From the NCBI RefSeq assembly GCF_003217575.1, contig NZ_QJTC01000023.1, positions 1 through 64,000 of the forward strand: a stretch of 64,000 nt of DNA, written 5' to 3'. Shown here piece by piece: positions 8,761 to 20,266 of this stretch. The notes under the pieces are model-generated. The model searched no databases and was not told the DNA's origin. It saw only the letters and a list, made by a program, of their open reading frames with translations. This stretch comes from Xylophilus ampelinus. Its GTDB lineage: Bacteria > Pseudomonadota > Gammaproteobacteria > Burkholderiales > Burkholderiaceae_C. Numbering within the stretch: the stretch's first letter is position 1; each line of letters opens with the position of its first letter. Made by a program: the position numbers and the translations under genes.

Positions 8761-9644
8761 CCGACCGCACCCCGACCTTCCCGCCCGACGGCACCGCCTT
8801 GCCGCCCGCGCTGCTGCCGGCGCAGGTGCAGCGCCAGCGGCTGGAGGCCGGCGCGGTGTGTTGCGCCGACGACGAGGACCGGGTCGCCAACGAAGTGCCG
8901 GTGGCGCTGGTCTTCAACGGCATCTCCCACGCGGTGATGATGTGTACCCCGCAGGACCTGGAGGCCTTCGCCCTCGGCTTCGCGCTGAGCGAAGGCATCC
9001 TCGACACCCGCGCCGAATGCTTCGGCGTCGAGACCCGGCGGGCCGACTGCGCGCCCGCCCCCGACGGGGGCGGCGACCCGGAGACGCCGGCGGTGGAGGT
9101 GCACCTGGAGATCGCCAGCCGCGCCTTCGCCCGTCTGAAGGAGCGCCGCCGGGCGCTGGTGGGCCGCACCGGCTGCGGCGTCTGCGGGATCGACAGCCTG
9201 GCCGCGCTCGACCTGGTGCCCGAGCAAGTGCCGCGGCCCGATTGGCTGGCCGCGTTCGACGCCCGCACCGTGCTGGCCGCGTTCGACGGCCTGGCCGCGC
9301 TGCAGCCGCTCAACGCGCAGGTCGGCTCGCTGCATGCCGCCGGCTGGGCGCGGCCCGACGGCACGCTGACCGACGTGCTGGAGGACGTGGGCCGGCACAA
9401 CGCGCTCGACAAGCTGCTGGGCCGGCTGGCCGAAGACGGGCGGCTCGGCACGCCGGGCTTCGTCGTCATGTCCAGCCGCGCCAGCTACGAACTGGCCCGC
9501 AAATGCGCCCGTCTGGGCGTGCCGGTGCTGGCGACGATCTCGGCGCCCACCGCGCTGGCGATCGGCATCGCACGGCAGGCCGGCATGCAGCTCTGGGGCC
9601 TGTGCCGTGGGCCGCGGGCGCTGCGCTATGCCGGTGGCGGCTGA
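8757..9644 (+). CDS. fdhD: Formate dehydrogenase accessory sulfurtransferase FdhD
   Basis: A 295-residue protein that carries sulfur from IscS to the molybdenum cofactor of formate dehydrogenase-type enzymes. The two cysteines needed for sulfur transfer are present as GRTGCGVCG, Cys140 and Cys143. Other family motifs are MMCTPQDLEAFALGF, EDVGRHNALDK and MSSRASYELARK. It overlaps the preceding small gene by four bases, so the oxidoreductase, the small protein and FdhD should be made together. Its presence supports the view that the molybdoenzyme upstream is formate dehydrogenase-like. The N-terminal 20 residues are low in conservation and proline-rich. Confidence 0.95.
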   Translation: MTDRTPTFPPDGTALPPALLPAQVQRQRLEAGAVCCADDEDRVANEVPVALVFNGISHAVMMCTPQDLEAFALGFALSEGILDTRAECFGVETRRADCAPAPDGGGDPETPAVEVHLEIASRAFARLKERRRALVGRTGCGVCGIDSLAALDLVPEQVPRPDWLAAFDARTVLAAFDGLAALQPLNAQVGSLHAAGWARPDGTLTDVLEDVGRHNALDKLLGRLAEDGRLGTPGFVVMSSRASYELARKCARLGVPVLATISAPTALAIGIARQAGMQLWGLCRGPRALRYAGGG

Positions 9645-9663
9645 ACGCTTCTCCCGTCGATTT

Positions 9664-9720
9664 GCTATAAAAATAATAGCTGGTGGTCGGCGTAAAACGC
9701 CGGCGGCGGCTACTTTTCTC
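9664..9720 (+). repeat. Dispersed two-hairpin repeat, copy 1 (full)
   Basis: The core GCTAT-AAAAATA-ATAGC lies at 9664-9680. A second hairpin follows (CGGCG-TAAAA-CGCCG), then the tail ACTTTTC near 9712-9718. The element starts 20 bases after the fdhD stop codon and may act as a 3'-end structure. Confidence 0.8.
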
Positions 9721-9806
9721 TCGCATTCCGGAGCCCGCACCGGCCGGCTGTCCGCAAAGCCCCGCCCCGGCGGGCCCCGCTGCCTTTTGCGCTAAGGTCC
9801 GCGGCC

Positions 9807-12326
9807 ATGGACACATCCTTCTTCGGCCTGGGCTGGCGCACCCTGCGCCGCGACCTGCGCGCAGGCGAGCTGCGCCTGCTGATCGTCGCCGTCACCCTGG
9901 CGGTGGCGGCCCTCACCTCGGTCGGCTTCTTCGCCGACCGGCTGCAGGGCGGGCTGCAGCGCGATGCGCGCCAGCTGCTGGGCGGCGACGCGGTGGTGGT
10001 CGGCGACAACCCGCCGCCGGCCGCGTTCACCGAGCAGGCGCGCGCCCAGGGGCTGCAGACCAGCACCACCGTGTCGTTCCCCACCATGGGCCGCGCATCC
10101 GATGCCGCGGGCGGCGCCAGCAAGCTGGTGGCGCTGAAGGTGGTCGATGCGGCCTATCCGCTGCGCGGCAGCCTGCGGGTGGCCGATGCGCCGGGCGGTG
10201 CCGACACCGCCACCCGCGCCGTGCCGGCCCCGGGCGAGGCCTGGGTCGACGGCTCGGTGCCCGAGGCGCTGGGCCTGCCGATGGGCGCCACCCTGCTGCT
10301 GGGCGACAAGGCCTTCCGCATCGCCCGCGTGCTGGCGATCGAGCCCGACCGCGGCGCCGGCTTCCTGAGCTTCGCCCCGCGGGTCATGATCAACGCGGCC
10401 GACCTGCCCGCGACCCGGCTGGTGCAGCCCGCCAGCCGCCTCACCTACCGCCTGGCGGTGGCCGGCGCCGATCCGCAGGTCAAGGCGTTCTCGGCCTGGG
10501 CCGAGACGGCGGTGGCCCGGCCCGGCGTGCACGGCATGCGGGTGGAGTCGCTGGAAACCGGCGAGCCGCAGATGCGCCAGACGCTCGACCGGGCGCAGAA
10601 ATTCCTCAGCCTCGTCTCCCTGCTGGCCGCGCTGCTGTCGGCGGTGGCGGTGGCGCTGGCCGCGCGCGGCTTCGCGGCCAGCCACCTGGACGACTGCGCG
10701 ATGCTGCGGGTGCTGGGCCAGAGCCAGCGCACCATCGCGCGCGGCTACAGCTTCGAGTTCGCGCTGGTGGGCCTGTTCGCCAGCGCGCTGGGCGTGGCGA
10801 TCGGCTTCGCGGTGCATTACGTCTTCATCGCGCTGCTGGCCGGCCTGGTCGACAGCGCCTTGCCGGCACCGGGCCTCTGGCCGGTGGCCTTCGGCGTCGG
10901 CATGGGGCTGACGCTGCTCTTGGCCTTCGGGCTTCCGCCGGTGCTGCAGCTGGCCCGGGTGCCGCCGCTGCGGGTGATCCGCCGCGACGTGGGCGGTTTG
11001 AAGCCCGCATCCCTCGGCGTGCTGGCGGTGGGCGTGGCCGGCTTCGCCGCGCTGCTGCTGGCGGCCAGCAGCGACCTGAAGCTGGGGCTGATCGCCGTCG
11101 GCGGTTTCGCCGGCGCGGTGCTGCTTTTCGCCGCGCTGGCCTGGGTGGCGGTGCAGCTGCTGCGCCGCAGCGTCAACGAGGTCACCGCGCCGCGCTGGCT
11201 GGTGCTGGCCACGCGGCAGATCTCGGCCCGGCCGGTGTACGCGGTGGTGCAGGTCAGCGCGCTCTCGGTCGGGCTGCTGGCGCTGGTGCTGCTGGTGCTG
11301 CTGCGCACCGACCTGATCGGCAGCTGGCGCCAGGCCACGCCGGCCGACGCGCCCGACCGCTTCGTCATCAACGTGCAGCCCGACCAGGGCGACGCGTTCC
11401 AAAAAACGCTGCAGGATGCCGGCGTGCGGAAGTACGACTGGTACCCGATGGTGCGCGGCCGGCTGGTCGCCATCAACGGCAAGGACACGGCGCCCGCCGA
11501 CTATGCGGACGACCGCGCCAAGCGCCTGGTCGACCGCGAGTTCAACCTCTCCTACGCCGCCGAGGAGCCGCCGCACAACCAGACCGTGGCCGGCACCTGG
11601 ATCGACAACGAGCCCGGCGCGATCAGCGTCGAGCAGGGCCTGGCCGAAACGCTGAAGCTGAAGCTGGGCGACACCCTGCGCTTCGACATCGGCGGCCTGC
11701 AGAACGAGGCGAAGATCACTTCGCTGCGCAAGGTGGACTGGGGCTCGATGCGGGCCAACTTCTTCGCGATGTACCCGGTGGCGCAGATGCCCGACGTGCC
11801 CACCACCTTCCTGGCCGCCTACCGCGCGCCGGCCACCGCCGGCTTCGACAACGCGCTGGTGCGCCGGTTTCCGAACATCACCAACGTCGACCTCTCCAGC
11901 ACCCTGGCGCAGGTGCAGCGGGTGCTGGACCAGGTGATCCGCGCGGTCGAGTTCCTGTTCGCCTTCACCCTGGTCGCCGGCCTGGTGGTGCTGTTCGCGG
12001 CCGTCACCGCCACCCGCGAGGAGCGGGCCAAGGAGTTCGCGATCATGCGTGCCGTCGGTGCCCGCGCCAGCCTGCTGCGGCAGGTGCAGCGCGCCGAGCT
12101 GGCCGGGGTCGGCCTGCTCGCGGGCCTTCTGGCCAGCACGGTGGCGATGGCGGTCGGCTGGGCGCTGGCCCGCTACGCCTTCGACTTCACCTGGACCGCG
12201 TCGCCCTGGGTGCCGCTGGCCGGCGCCTTGGCCGGCGCGGTGCTGGCGCTGGCCGCCGGCTGGTGGGGCCTGCGCGACGTGCTGCGCCGCCCGGTGGTCG
12301 AGACGCTGCGGCGGGCGGCCGATTGA
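9807..12326 (+). CDS. Large FtsX-type ABC transporter permease (YbbP-like)
   Basis: An 839-residue inner-membrane protein with about ten membrane segments in the arrangement 1+3, a mid-protein loop and pair, then a large periplasmic domain (roughly residues 490-700) and a final set of three or four helices. It has two FtsX permease cores, the second containing TREERAKEFAIMRAVGA. This matches the YbbP family, whose ATPase partner is YbbA and which is often linked to export of lipophilic substrates or toxins. No ATPase gene is adjacent in this window, so it must use a partner encoded elsewhere. Repeat copies bracket the gene at 9664 and 12333. Confidence 0.85.
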   Translation: MDTSFFGLGWRTLRRDLRAGELRLLIVAVTLAVAALTSVGFFADRLQGGLQRDARQLLGGDAVVVGDNPPPAAFTEQARAQGLQTSTTVSFPTMGRASDAAGGASKLVALKVVDAAYPLRGSLRVADAPGGADTATRAVPAPGEAWVDGSVPEALGLPMGATLLLGDKAFRIARVLAIEPDRGAGFLSFAPRVMINAADLPATRLVQPASRLTYRLAVAGADPQVKAFSAWAETAVARPGVHGMRVESLETGEPQMRQTLDRAQKFLSLVSLLAALLSAVAVALAARGFAASHLDDCAMLRVLGQSQRTIARGYSFEFALVGLFASALGVAIGFAVHYVFIALLAGLVDSALPAPGLWPVAFGVGMGLTLLLAFGLPPVLQLARVPPLRVIRRDVGGLKPASLGVLAVGVAGFAALLLAASSDLKLGLIAVGGFAGAVLLFAALAWVAVQLLRRSVNEVTAPRWLVLATRQISARPVYAVVQVSALSVGLLALVLLVLLRTDLIGSWRQATPADAPDRFVINVQPDQGDAFQKTLQDAGVRKYDWYPMVRGRLVAINGKDTAPADYADDRAKRLVDREFNLSYAAEEPPHNQTVAGTWIDNEPGAISVEQGLAETLKLKLGDTLRFDIGGLQNEAKITSLRKVDWGSMRANFFAMYPVAQMPDVPTTFLAAYRAPATAGFDNALVRRFPNITNVDLSSTLAQVQRVLDQVIRAVEFLFAFTLVAGLVVLFAAVTATREERAKEFAIMRAVGARASLLRQVQRAELAGVGLLAGLLASTVAMAVGWALARYAFDFTWTASPWVPLAGALAGAVLALAAGWWGLRDVLRRPVVETLRRAAD

Positions 12327-12332
12327 ATCGAT

Positions 12333-12395
12333 GCTATCAATTCGATAGCTGGTGGTCGGCGCCGTACGCAGGTTCTGGCACCTTTCCATCTGAAA
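12333..12395 (+). repeat. Dispersed two-hairpin repeat, copy 2 (full)
   Basis: The core GCTAT-CAATTCG-ATAGC at 12333-12349 is followed by TGGTGGTCGGCG, a degraded second hairpin and the tail GGCACCTTTCCATCTGAAA. It begins seven bases after the stop codon of the large permease gene. Confidence 0.8.
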
Positions 12396-12605
12396 GCCGC
12401 ATGGATGCCCGGCCATGCGCTCTCATTTTTGAACCGCTTCCTACCATGCAGATCCAGGACAAGCCCGCTTTCGACACCCTCTTCGCATGGATCGGCGGAG
12501 AAGACCGGGTGCACGCCCGTCCGAGGCCGTGCCCCTGCCGCCGGCACGCATCCGTTAGCCTATGCCCTCCTCAGCTTTTCACCGCGCCCCCTGCGCACCG
12601 CCACC

Positions 12606-13010
12606 ATGAAGACATCCACCGCTCTCGCCCTGTTGCTCTCCACCGCCTGCGTGCTGCCCCTGGCCGCCCGGGCCGAGGCGCTGCCCTCCGGCGTCAAGAT
12701 CGACCACCTGAAGGTCGGCACCGGCGCCCAGCCGACGGCCGACAGCACGGTCAAGGTGCACTACCGGGGCACGCTGGCCGACGGCAAGGAGTTCGACAGC
12801 TCGTACAAGCGCGGCGAGCCGATCTCGTTTCCGCTCAAGGGCGTCATCCCGTGCTGGACCGAAGGCGTGCAGAAGATGAAGGTGGGCGGCAAGGCCCGGC
12901 TGGTCTGCCCGCCGGCCACCGCCTACGGCTCGCGCGGCGCGGGCGGCGTGATCCCGCCCGATGCCACGCTGACCTTCGAGATCGAACTGCTCGACGTTGT
13001 CGGCAAGTGA
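12606..13010 (+). CDS. FKBP-type peptidyl-prolyl cis-trans isomerase, exported
   Basis: A 134-residue protein with a Sec signal peptide (MKTSTALALLLSTACVLPLA, then ARA) and one FKBP domain covering the rest. Typical motifs are VKVHYRGTLADGKEFDSSY, near the active site, and PPATAYGSRGAGGVIPPDAT, ending in the strand TLTFEIELLDV. The known activity is isomerisation of X-Pro bonds to help periplasmic proteins fold. An extra Cys pair (IPCWTEG and LVCPPA) may be disulphide-bonded. The ATG at 12606 is chosen because it begins the signal peptide. It appears to be a single-gene unit. Confidence 0.93.
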   Translation: MKTSTALALLLSTACVLPLAARAEALPSGVKIDHLKVGTGAQPTADSTVKVHYRGTLADGKEFDSSYKRGEPISFPLKGVIPCWTEGVQKMKVGGKARLVCPPATAYGSRGAGGVIPPDATLTFEIELLDVVGK

Positions 13011-13234
13011 GACCCCGCCCGGCAGCGGGCCGGCACCTGCCGCAGCGGGCCGGCACCCGCAGCGTGCAGTCGACGCCCGAGGGCCGGTGGTTCGAGCCGT
13101 GGGCGCGGCGGCGGCTGCCCGGCGTGGCCGAGGCGCTGCATTACCCGGGCGACCAAGCGGAGCGGCGTCGCGGCCCTTGCGAGCGGCCGGCGCTGCTCGG
13201 CGAAGTCGGCCCGGGCTGAACTAAAAATCGCTTT

Positions 13235-13298
13235 GCTATCGAATGTGTAGCTGGAGGTCGGCTTCCGGCGAAGACTACGAATACTTTTCGTTCAAAAG
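13235..13298 (+). repeat. Dispersed two-hairpin repeat, copy 3 (full), overlapping the smr stop codon
   Basis: The core GCTAT-CGAATGT-GTAGC at 13235-13251 is followed by TGGAGGTCGG and the tail TACTTTTCGTTCAAAAG, which ends near 13298. The smr stop codon, read on the other strand, is at 13292-13294. The tail of the repeat therefore forms the end of that gene. Confidence 0.75.
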
Positions 13299-13981
13299 TG
13301 CGTCGCGTTGCGTTTGGCGGGCCGCAGCAGCACCACCAGCGCGCCGCCGCCGCCCTCGGCCGGCCGGGCTTGCACGAAGGCCAGCACTTCGTTCTTCTGC
13401 ACCAGCCAGCCCTGCACCCGGCCCTTGAGCACCGGCGTCTTGCCCGGCGAGCCCAGGCCCTTGCCGTGCACCACCCGCAGGCAGCGCAGGCCCTGCTTGT
13501 GCGCGCTGCGGATGAAGTCGCCCAGCGCCTCGCGCGCCTCGTCGATGCGCAGCCCGTGCAGGTCCAGCTGGCGCTGGATGCTCCAGTCGCCCTTGCGCAG
13601 CCGCTGGGTCACGTCGACGTTGACGCCGGGGCGGCGAAAGCTCAGCTGGTCGTCGGTGTCGAGCAGGGTGCTGACGTCGAAATCGTCGCTGATCGACTCC
13701 AGCAGCACCCGGGCCTCGTCGCGCAGGTGCTGCACCGCGACCGGCGGCGGCGGCTCGGGCACCAGCAGTGCCCGGCCCCGGTCGCGCAGCGGCTGCACCG
13801 AGCCGGCGGCGATCGCGAACATGTCGCGCTCGGCCAGCCGGCGGGCCTGCGCGGCGCGGCGGGCGGCGTCTTCGGCCGCGCGGCGCTCGGCGTCTTCGGC
13901 CAGGGCGCGGCGCAACGGCGCCAGGTCCTGGAGCGACGCGGCGGTGAAGCGGGCGGTGCGCTGCTGCGGTCGCCGCGTCAC
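13292..13981 (-). CDS. Smr (small MutS-related) domain protein
   Basis: A 229-residue protein. Residues 1-75 are Arg/Ala-rich and probably a coiled coil. The C-terminal Smr domain has the motifs [15 protein letters not shown] and [12 protein letters not shown], with [21 protein letters not shown] completing the fold. Smr domains nick or bind branched DNA or act as RNA endonucleases on stalled ribosomes. The gene overlaps radC by four bases (ATGA), so the pair is translated together. The last codons and the stop are derived from the distal part of repeat copy 3, so the C-terminus (RNATHF) may be atypical. Confidence 0.88.
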   Translation of the reverse strand: MTRRPQQRTARFTAASLQDLAPLRRALAEDAERRAAEDAARRAAQARRLAERDMFAIAAGSVQPLRDRGRALLVPEPPPPVAVQHLRDEARVLLESISDDFDVSTLLDTDDQLSFRRPGVNVDVTQRLRKGDWSIQRQLDLHGLRIDEAREALGDFIRSAHKQGLRCLRVVHGKGLGSPGKTPVLKGRVQGWLVQKNEVLAFVQARPAEGGGGALVVLLRPAKRNATHF

Positions 13982-14655
13982 ACCAGCCCTTCCTCGGCCA
14001 TCGACAACGACCGGCCGGGCGCGACGATCACATGGTCGAGCACCCGCACGTCGATCAGCGCCAGCGCGGCCTTCAGGGTCCGGGTGAGGGCCTCGTCGGC
14101 ACGGGACGGGCTCACCTGCCCGCTGGGATGGTTGTGCGAGAGCACGACCGCCTGCGCATGGTGGTGCAGCGCCCGGACCACCACCTCGCGCGGGTAGACG
14201 CTGGTCTGGCTCAGGGTGCCGCGGAACATCTCCTCCATCGCCACCAGCCGGTGCTGCGCATCGAGGAACATCACCGCGAACACCTCGTACGGCCGCGATG
14301 CCAGGTGCAGCTGCAGGTAGTCGCCCACCATCTGCGGGGTGTCGAATATCTGGCGCTGGCGTAGCTGCTGCGCCAGCGCCCGGCGGGACAGCTCCAGCAC
14401 CGCGACGAGTTGTGCCCGCTTGGCGCTGCCGCCCAGGCCCTTGATGCGCTGCAGGTCGGCCGCGGTGGTGTGCAGCAGGCCGGCCACGCCGCCGAAGGTG
14501 TCGAGCAGTTCCTGCGCCATTGCCAGCACGCCCTTGCCGGGCAGGCCGGTGCGCAGCAGCAGGGCCAGCAGCTCGGCATCGCTCAGCGCCGCAGGGCCGC
14601 GGGCGATCAATTTCTCGCGCGGTCGCGCATCGGCGGGCAGGTCTTTGACGGGCAT
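13978..14655 (-). CDS. radC: RadC family MPN/JAB domain protein
   Basis: A 225-residue protein. A helix-hairpin-helix region comes first ([19 protein letters not shown], then [16 protein letters not shown]). The MPN/JAB metalloprotease-like domain follows, with the conserved metal motif SHNHPSG and a downstream SRADEALT. The start at 14655 ([16 protein letters not shown]) gives the usual family length; a GTG 36 bases upstream would add a poorly conserved leader. The biochemical role of RadC is unsettled in the literature, and the old link to DNA repair is weak. It forms an operon with the Smr gene. Confidence 0.93.
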   Translation of the reverse strand: MPVKDLPADARPREKLIARGPAALSDAELLALLLRTGLPGKGVLAMAQELLDTFGGVAGLLHTTAADLQRIKGLGGSAKRAQLVAVLELSRRALAQQLRQRQIFDTPQMVGDYLQLHLASRPYEVFAVMFLDAQHRLVAMEEMFRGTLSQTSVYPREVVVRALHHHAQAVVLSHNHPSGQVSPSRADEALTRTLKAALALIDVRVLDHVIVAPGRSLSMAEEGLV

Positions 14656-14777
14656 GGAGGCAGCGAGTTCGGGTCGTGGCAGAGACGGCACCGGGCGGCC
14701 GGGCAGGGCGGCAAACCCGCGCCCCGTGGCGGGGGCGCCCGGGTTTCTACAATGGAGGCCAGTTTATCGGTACCTCC

Positions 14778-15251
14778 ATGTCCTCTGCGCCCACTTCTCC
14801 TTCCGCCGCCGTGCCCGTCGTGCAGCCCGGCTCCTTCCTGACGCTGCACTACCGCCTGGCGGGGCCGCGGGGCGACATCATCAACACCTTCGCCGACAAG
14901 CCCGCCACGCTGTCGATGGGGGCGGGCGAGCTGTCGCCGGTGGTCGAGTCCCGGCTGATCGGGCTGGAGGAGGGTGCCCGCGTCAGCTTCGATTTGCCCG
15001 CCGGTGCCGCTTTCGGCGAGCGCAACCCCGAGATGCAGCAGTGGGTGACCCGCACCCTGCTGGCCCGGCTGGGCGACCCGGACGAGCAGTACCACGTGGG
15101 CGACGTGGTGCAGTTCCCCACGCCCGACGGCAGCGGCAGCTATGCCGGCGCGGTGCGGCAGGTCGAGCCCGAGGCGGTGCTGTTCGATTTCAACCATCCG
15201 CTCGCCGGCCAGCCGGTGACCTTCGAAGTCCACCTGATCGGGGTTCTATGA
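14778..15251 (+). CDS. FKBP-type peptidyl-prolyl isomerase, SlpA-like
   Basis: A 157-residue cytoplasmic protein with no signal peptide. It starts with a FKBP half-domain ([18 protein letters not shown]). An inserted IF domain follows ([16 protein letters not shown] onward), and the FKBP domain then closes. This is the SlpA/SlyD layout without the His-rich tail of SlyD. It acts as a prolyl isomerase and chaperone. The stop codon overlaps the ispH start as ATGA, the same slpA-ispH pairing known in many proteobacteria. Confidence 0.93.
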   Translation: MSSAPTSPSAAVPVVQPGSFLTLHYRLAGPRGDIINTFADKPATLSMGAGELSPVVESRLIGLEEGARVSFDLPAGAAFGERNPEMQQWVTRTLLARLGDPDEQYHVGDVVQFPTPDGSGSYAGAVRQVEPEAVLFDFNHPLAGQPVTFEVHLIGVL

Positions 15252-16239
15252 GCGATACGCCGTTGCCGCAGGCGAGCCCGCCCGCCGCCGTCAAGGAAAT
15301 CCTGCTGGCCGAGCCGCGCGGTTTCTGCGCCGGGGTCGACCGGGCGATCGACATCGTCGAGCACGCGCTGACCAAGTTCGGCGCGCCCGTCTACGTGCGC
15401 CACGAGATCGTGCACAACACCTACGTGGTCAACGACCTCAAGGACAAGGGCGCGATCTTCATCGAGGAGCTGTCGGACGTGCCGCCCGGCGCCACGCTGG
15501 TCTTCAGCGCCCACGGCGTCAGCAAGGCGGTGCAGCAGGAGGCCGAGGCACGGGGCTTCTCGATCTTCGACGCCACCTGCCCGCTGGTCACCAAGGTGCA
15601 TGTCGAGGTGGCCAAGCTCGCCAAGGAAGGCTACGAGTTCATCATGATCGGCCACAAGGGCCACCCCGAGGTCGAGGGCACCATGGGCCAGCTCGACCGC
15701 GGCATCCACCTGGTGGAAGACGTGGCCGACGTGGCGCGGGTGCGGCCCCTGCAGACGGCGAAGCTGGCCGTGGTGACCCAGACCACCCTGAGCGTGGACG
15801 ACGCCGCCGAGATCTCGGCCGCGGTGCGCGCCCGGTTCCCCGGGGTGCGCGAGCCCAAGATGCAGGACATCTGCTACGCCACCCAGAACCGCCAGGACGC
15901 GGTGAAGATCATGAGCCCGCAGGTCGAGCTGCTGATCGTCGTCGGCAGCCCCACCAGCTCCAACAGCAACCGCCTGCGCGAGCTGGCGGTGCGCCTGGGC
16001 GCCGAGACCTACATGGTCGATTCGGCCGACGAACTGCAGGAACGGTGGTTCGACGGCAAGACCCGCGTCGGCCTGACCGCGGGGGCCTCGGCGCCCGAGT
16101 TGCTGGTGCAGCAGGTGATCGAGCGCATCCGGGCCTTCGGCGCGGTATCGGTACGGCGGATGGACGGCATCCAGGAAACGGTGAAGTTCCCGCTGCCGAA
16201 GGGCCTGCGGCTGGACGAGCCCGTTCCTCCGCTGGCCCG

Positions 16240-16243
<4 letters not shown>
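15248..16243 (+). CDS. ispH: 4-hydroxy-3-methylbut-2-enyl diphosphate reductase IspH
   Basis: A 331-residue enzyme that performs the last step of the MEP pathway, giving isopentenyl and dimethylallyl diphosphate. The three cysteines that bind the [4Fe-4S] cluster are Cys27 (PRGFCAGV), Cys111 (DATCPLV) and Cys209 ([11 protein letters not shown]). Substrate-binding residues appear in HEIVHN, SAHGV, GHKGHPE and [12 protein letters not shown]. The start overlaps the slpA-like gene, which supports coupled translation. The stop codon overlaps that of the convergent CBS gene: TAG is read on both strands from the CTAG at 16240-16243. Confidence 0.97.
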
Positions 16244-18310
<2,067 letters not shown>

Positions 18311-18326
18311 TCTTCGCTTCGACACT

Positions 18327-18417
<91 letters not shown>

Positions 18418-18430
18418 TTAGATAAGAAAC

Positions 18431-18454
18431 AAGCGCCTCTCGGGGCGCTTTTTT
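18431..18454 (+). terminator. Rho-independent terminator after tRNA-Ser
   Basis: The stem AAGCGCC pairs with GGCGCTT around a six-base loop and runs into a T tract (18449-18454). It ends the serS-tRNA-Ser transcript. Confidence 0.9.
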
Positions 18455-18574
18455 CGTTCTGGCTGGCAGTCGTCGAGGCTGCCGTCGTTGCTGGACGGCA
18501 AGCTCGTACACCGGTAGGTGGAGACACGCCAGTCAGCAATGGATCGGCCACCGGCCAGGGCAGACGCAGGCCTC

Positions 18575-19048
18575 TCAATCGTTGGCGTTCTTCAACGCGA
18601 TCGCCACCACCGCGATGCCCGCAGCCACGACCAGCGCATCCTCGATCAGCCCGCTGCGCGTCTGGCCCATCTTCGCCATGGCCCGCTTGCGTCCGGCCAG
18701 AGTCAGGTACGCGAGGGGCACGGCAGTAGCGACCGCGGCGGCGGCACCGGCGCGCTCCCGCTCCGGTGGGGCGAGGGCGGCGCCCGCGATGCCGGCGCTC
18801 ATCACGCGGGCCAACAGGCCCAGGAAGACGGTGCGGTCCGGGGCGGTTTTCATCTTGTCGCCGAACAACTCGCCCACGCCCATGGCCAGGGCACCGTACT
18901 TGAAGACGGGTTTGTCCAGCAGGACGAGGGTGCCGGGCGTGGGCTTGCCCAGGACACGGGCAGCGGCCAGCGTGGCCATCGGCGTCATCGAGCGCGCACT
19001 GGCGACGGCGCCGATCAGGGCGGAGAACAGCAGGCCGTAGTTTTTCAT
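18575..19048 (-). CDS. DUF4126 family membrane protein
   Basis: A 157-residue protein with four to five short hydrophobic helices and the family signature near the start: ALIGAVASARSMTPMATLAA. A second conserved stretch is ELFGDKMKTAPDRT. The function of DUF4126 proteins is not known. It lies 57 bases downstream of the lipoprotein gene on the same strand, so the two may share a transcript. Confidence 0.82.
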   Translation of the reverse strand: MKNYGLLFSALIGAVASARSMTPMATLAAARVLGKPTPGTLVLLDKPVFKYGALAMGVGELFGDKMKTAPDRTVFLGLLARVMSAGIAGAALAPPERERAGAAAAVATAVPLAYLTLAGRKRAMAKMGQTRSGLIEDALVVAAGIAVVAIALKNAND

Positions 19049-19105
19049 GGGGGTGGTCCTCGGGTTCGGTGGATTCTTCGACGGGTTCGCGTCGCGCTCG
19101 TGCTG

Positions 19106-20266
19106 TCAGGGATTGCGGATCTTGAACAGCGTGGTGGGCAGCGATGCGGGGCTGCCCGGCTTGTACCAGTTCATGTCCTGAATGCGCGAGGCCGTCACGT
19201 ACAGGCTTCCGTCCGGTCCCTGCGACAAGGTGTCGGGCCACCGGAGCGAGGCGCTCTGCACCAGCACCCGCACGCCGGTGTTGTCGCGCACCTTCACCGA
19301 ATCGTCTTCGGGCGAGGTCAGGAACAGGCGCCCGTCGCGGCCGAACAGGATGCCGTCGACCGGGCCGTTCTCGCCGACCGTCTCGACCATCGACGCAAGC
19401 CGTGGCTGGGCCGCCATGTCGGTCAGTGCCGCCGTCGGCACGCGGTAGAGCGTCTTGCCCTTGATGGCCTGCCAGTACAGCATGCCGCCGTCGGGCGAAA
19501 GTGCGATGCCGTCCGCCGAGAACGCCACATCCCGGCCGTCGGGGCGCCGCAGCACCTGGCCGTCGGCCTTCACCTTCACGGTCTTGTCCACCTGCGTCGC
19601 GGGATGGCCGTCGAGCACCCGGCGTGCCGTGCCCTGGACCAGGTCGACCACGACGAGCGCGCCCTTCGCGCCGGAGTCGGTGATGTAGGCGCTCCTGCCG
19701 TCCGGGCTGAAACGGACGTCGTTCAGGTAGCTCCCGTGGGGCGCGATCTTCTCGTCGAACAGGATGGTCTTGACGGCCTGGTCGGTCGCCAGGTCGATCT
19801 TCACCAGCTTGGCGCCCATCGGCACGACCGGGCCTTGCGCCGGCGCGGCGGCATCCAGCGCCCACAGGAAGCCCTGGCGATCGACCACCACGCTCTGCGC
19901 GCAGACGAAATGGTCGTTCGCCGTCATCTCGTCCTTGCGCGCGTTGCGCCACGCGTTCCATTCGGCATCGGGATAGGCGCGTTTGGTGCCGTCGGGCAGC
20001 ACTTCCGCGACCGACACCGGGGCATCGTCGGACCAGCGGGGGAAGTTGACGAAGACGCGGCCGCCGGGCGATACGGTCACGCCCGTCACCTGGTGGTCGA
20101 ACCGGGCCATCAGCTGGAGTTTTTGCGTATTGACGCCGGCGACGGGGCTCTCGCGGTTCACGGAAGGGCCGGTCTGGGCACAGCCCGCCAGGAATGCGAG
20201 GGCTGCCGCGCACGCGGCCAGGGGAATCGTTTTGACCGCGATACGGTCGTGCAGGCAGGGCGACAT
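19106..20266 (-). CDS. Lipoprotein with yellow/MRJP-like beta-propeller
   Basis: A 386-residue protein. The signal peptide ends in the lipobox LAGC at about residues 26-29, so the mature protein is lipid-anchored. The propeller domain has repeats with DG and SPDG turns. It carries the signature VFVNFPRWSDDAPVSVAEVL seen in the major royal jelly/yellow family, with later blades such as YLNDVRFSPDGRSAYITDSG. Bacterial members resemble SMP-30/lactonase-type propellers but a substrate is not established. The ATG at 20266 is chosen because it gives a normal signal peptide; a GTG at 20299 is possible. Confidence 0.8.
   Translation of the reverse strand: MSPCLHDRIAVKTIPLAACAAALAFLAGCAQTGPSVNRESPVAGVNTQKLQLMARFDHQVTGVTVSPGGRVFVNFPRWSDDAPVSVAEVLPDGTKRAYPDAEWNAWRNARKDEMTANDHFVCAQSVVVDRQGFLWALDAAAPAQGPVVPMGAKLVKIDLATDQAVKTILFDEKIAPHGSYLNDVRFSPDGRSAYITDSGAKGALVVVDLVQGTARRVLDGHPATQVDKTVKVKADGQVLRRPDGRDVAFSADGIALSPDGGMLYWQAIKGKTLYRVPTAALTDMAAQPRLASMVETVGENGPVDGILFGRDGRLFLTSPEDDSVKVRDNTGVRVLVQSASLRWPDTLSQGPDGSLYVTASRIQDMNWYKPGSPASLPTTLFKIRNP

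Noticed and set aside
5855-9469. Very long open frame on the minus strand opposite the molybdoenzyme and fdhD
   Set aside because: Composition is Arg/Ala/Gly/Val-rich with no domain, and the plus strand carries well recognised genes. It is a shadow caused by high G+C.
13011-13234. Possible short gene after the FKBP gene
   Set aside because: The frames are low in complexity, lack a ribosome site, and the start contains a 20-base tandem duplication (GCAGCGGGCCGGCACC). It may be decayed sequence, but nothing can be named.
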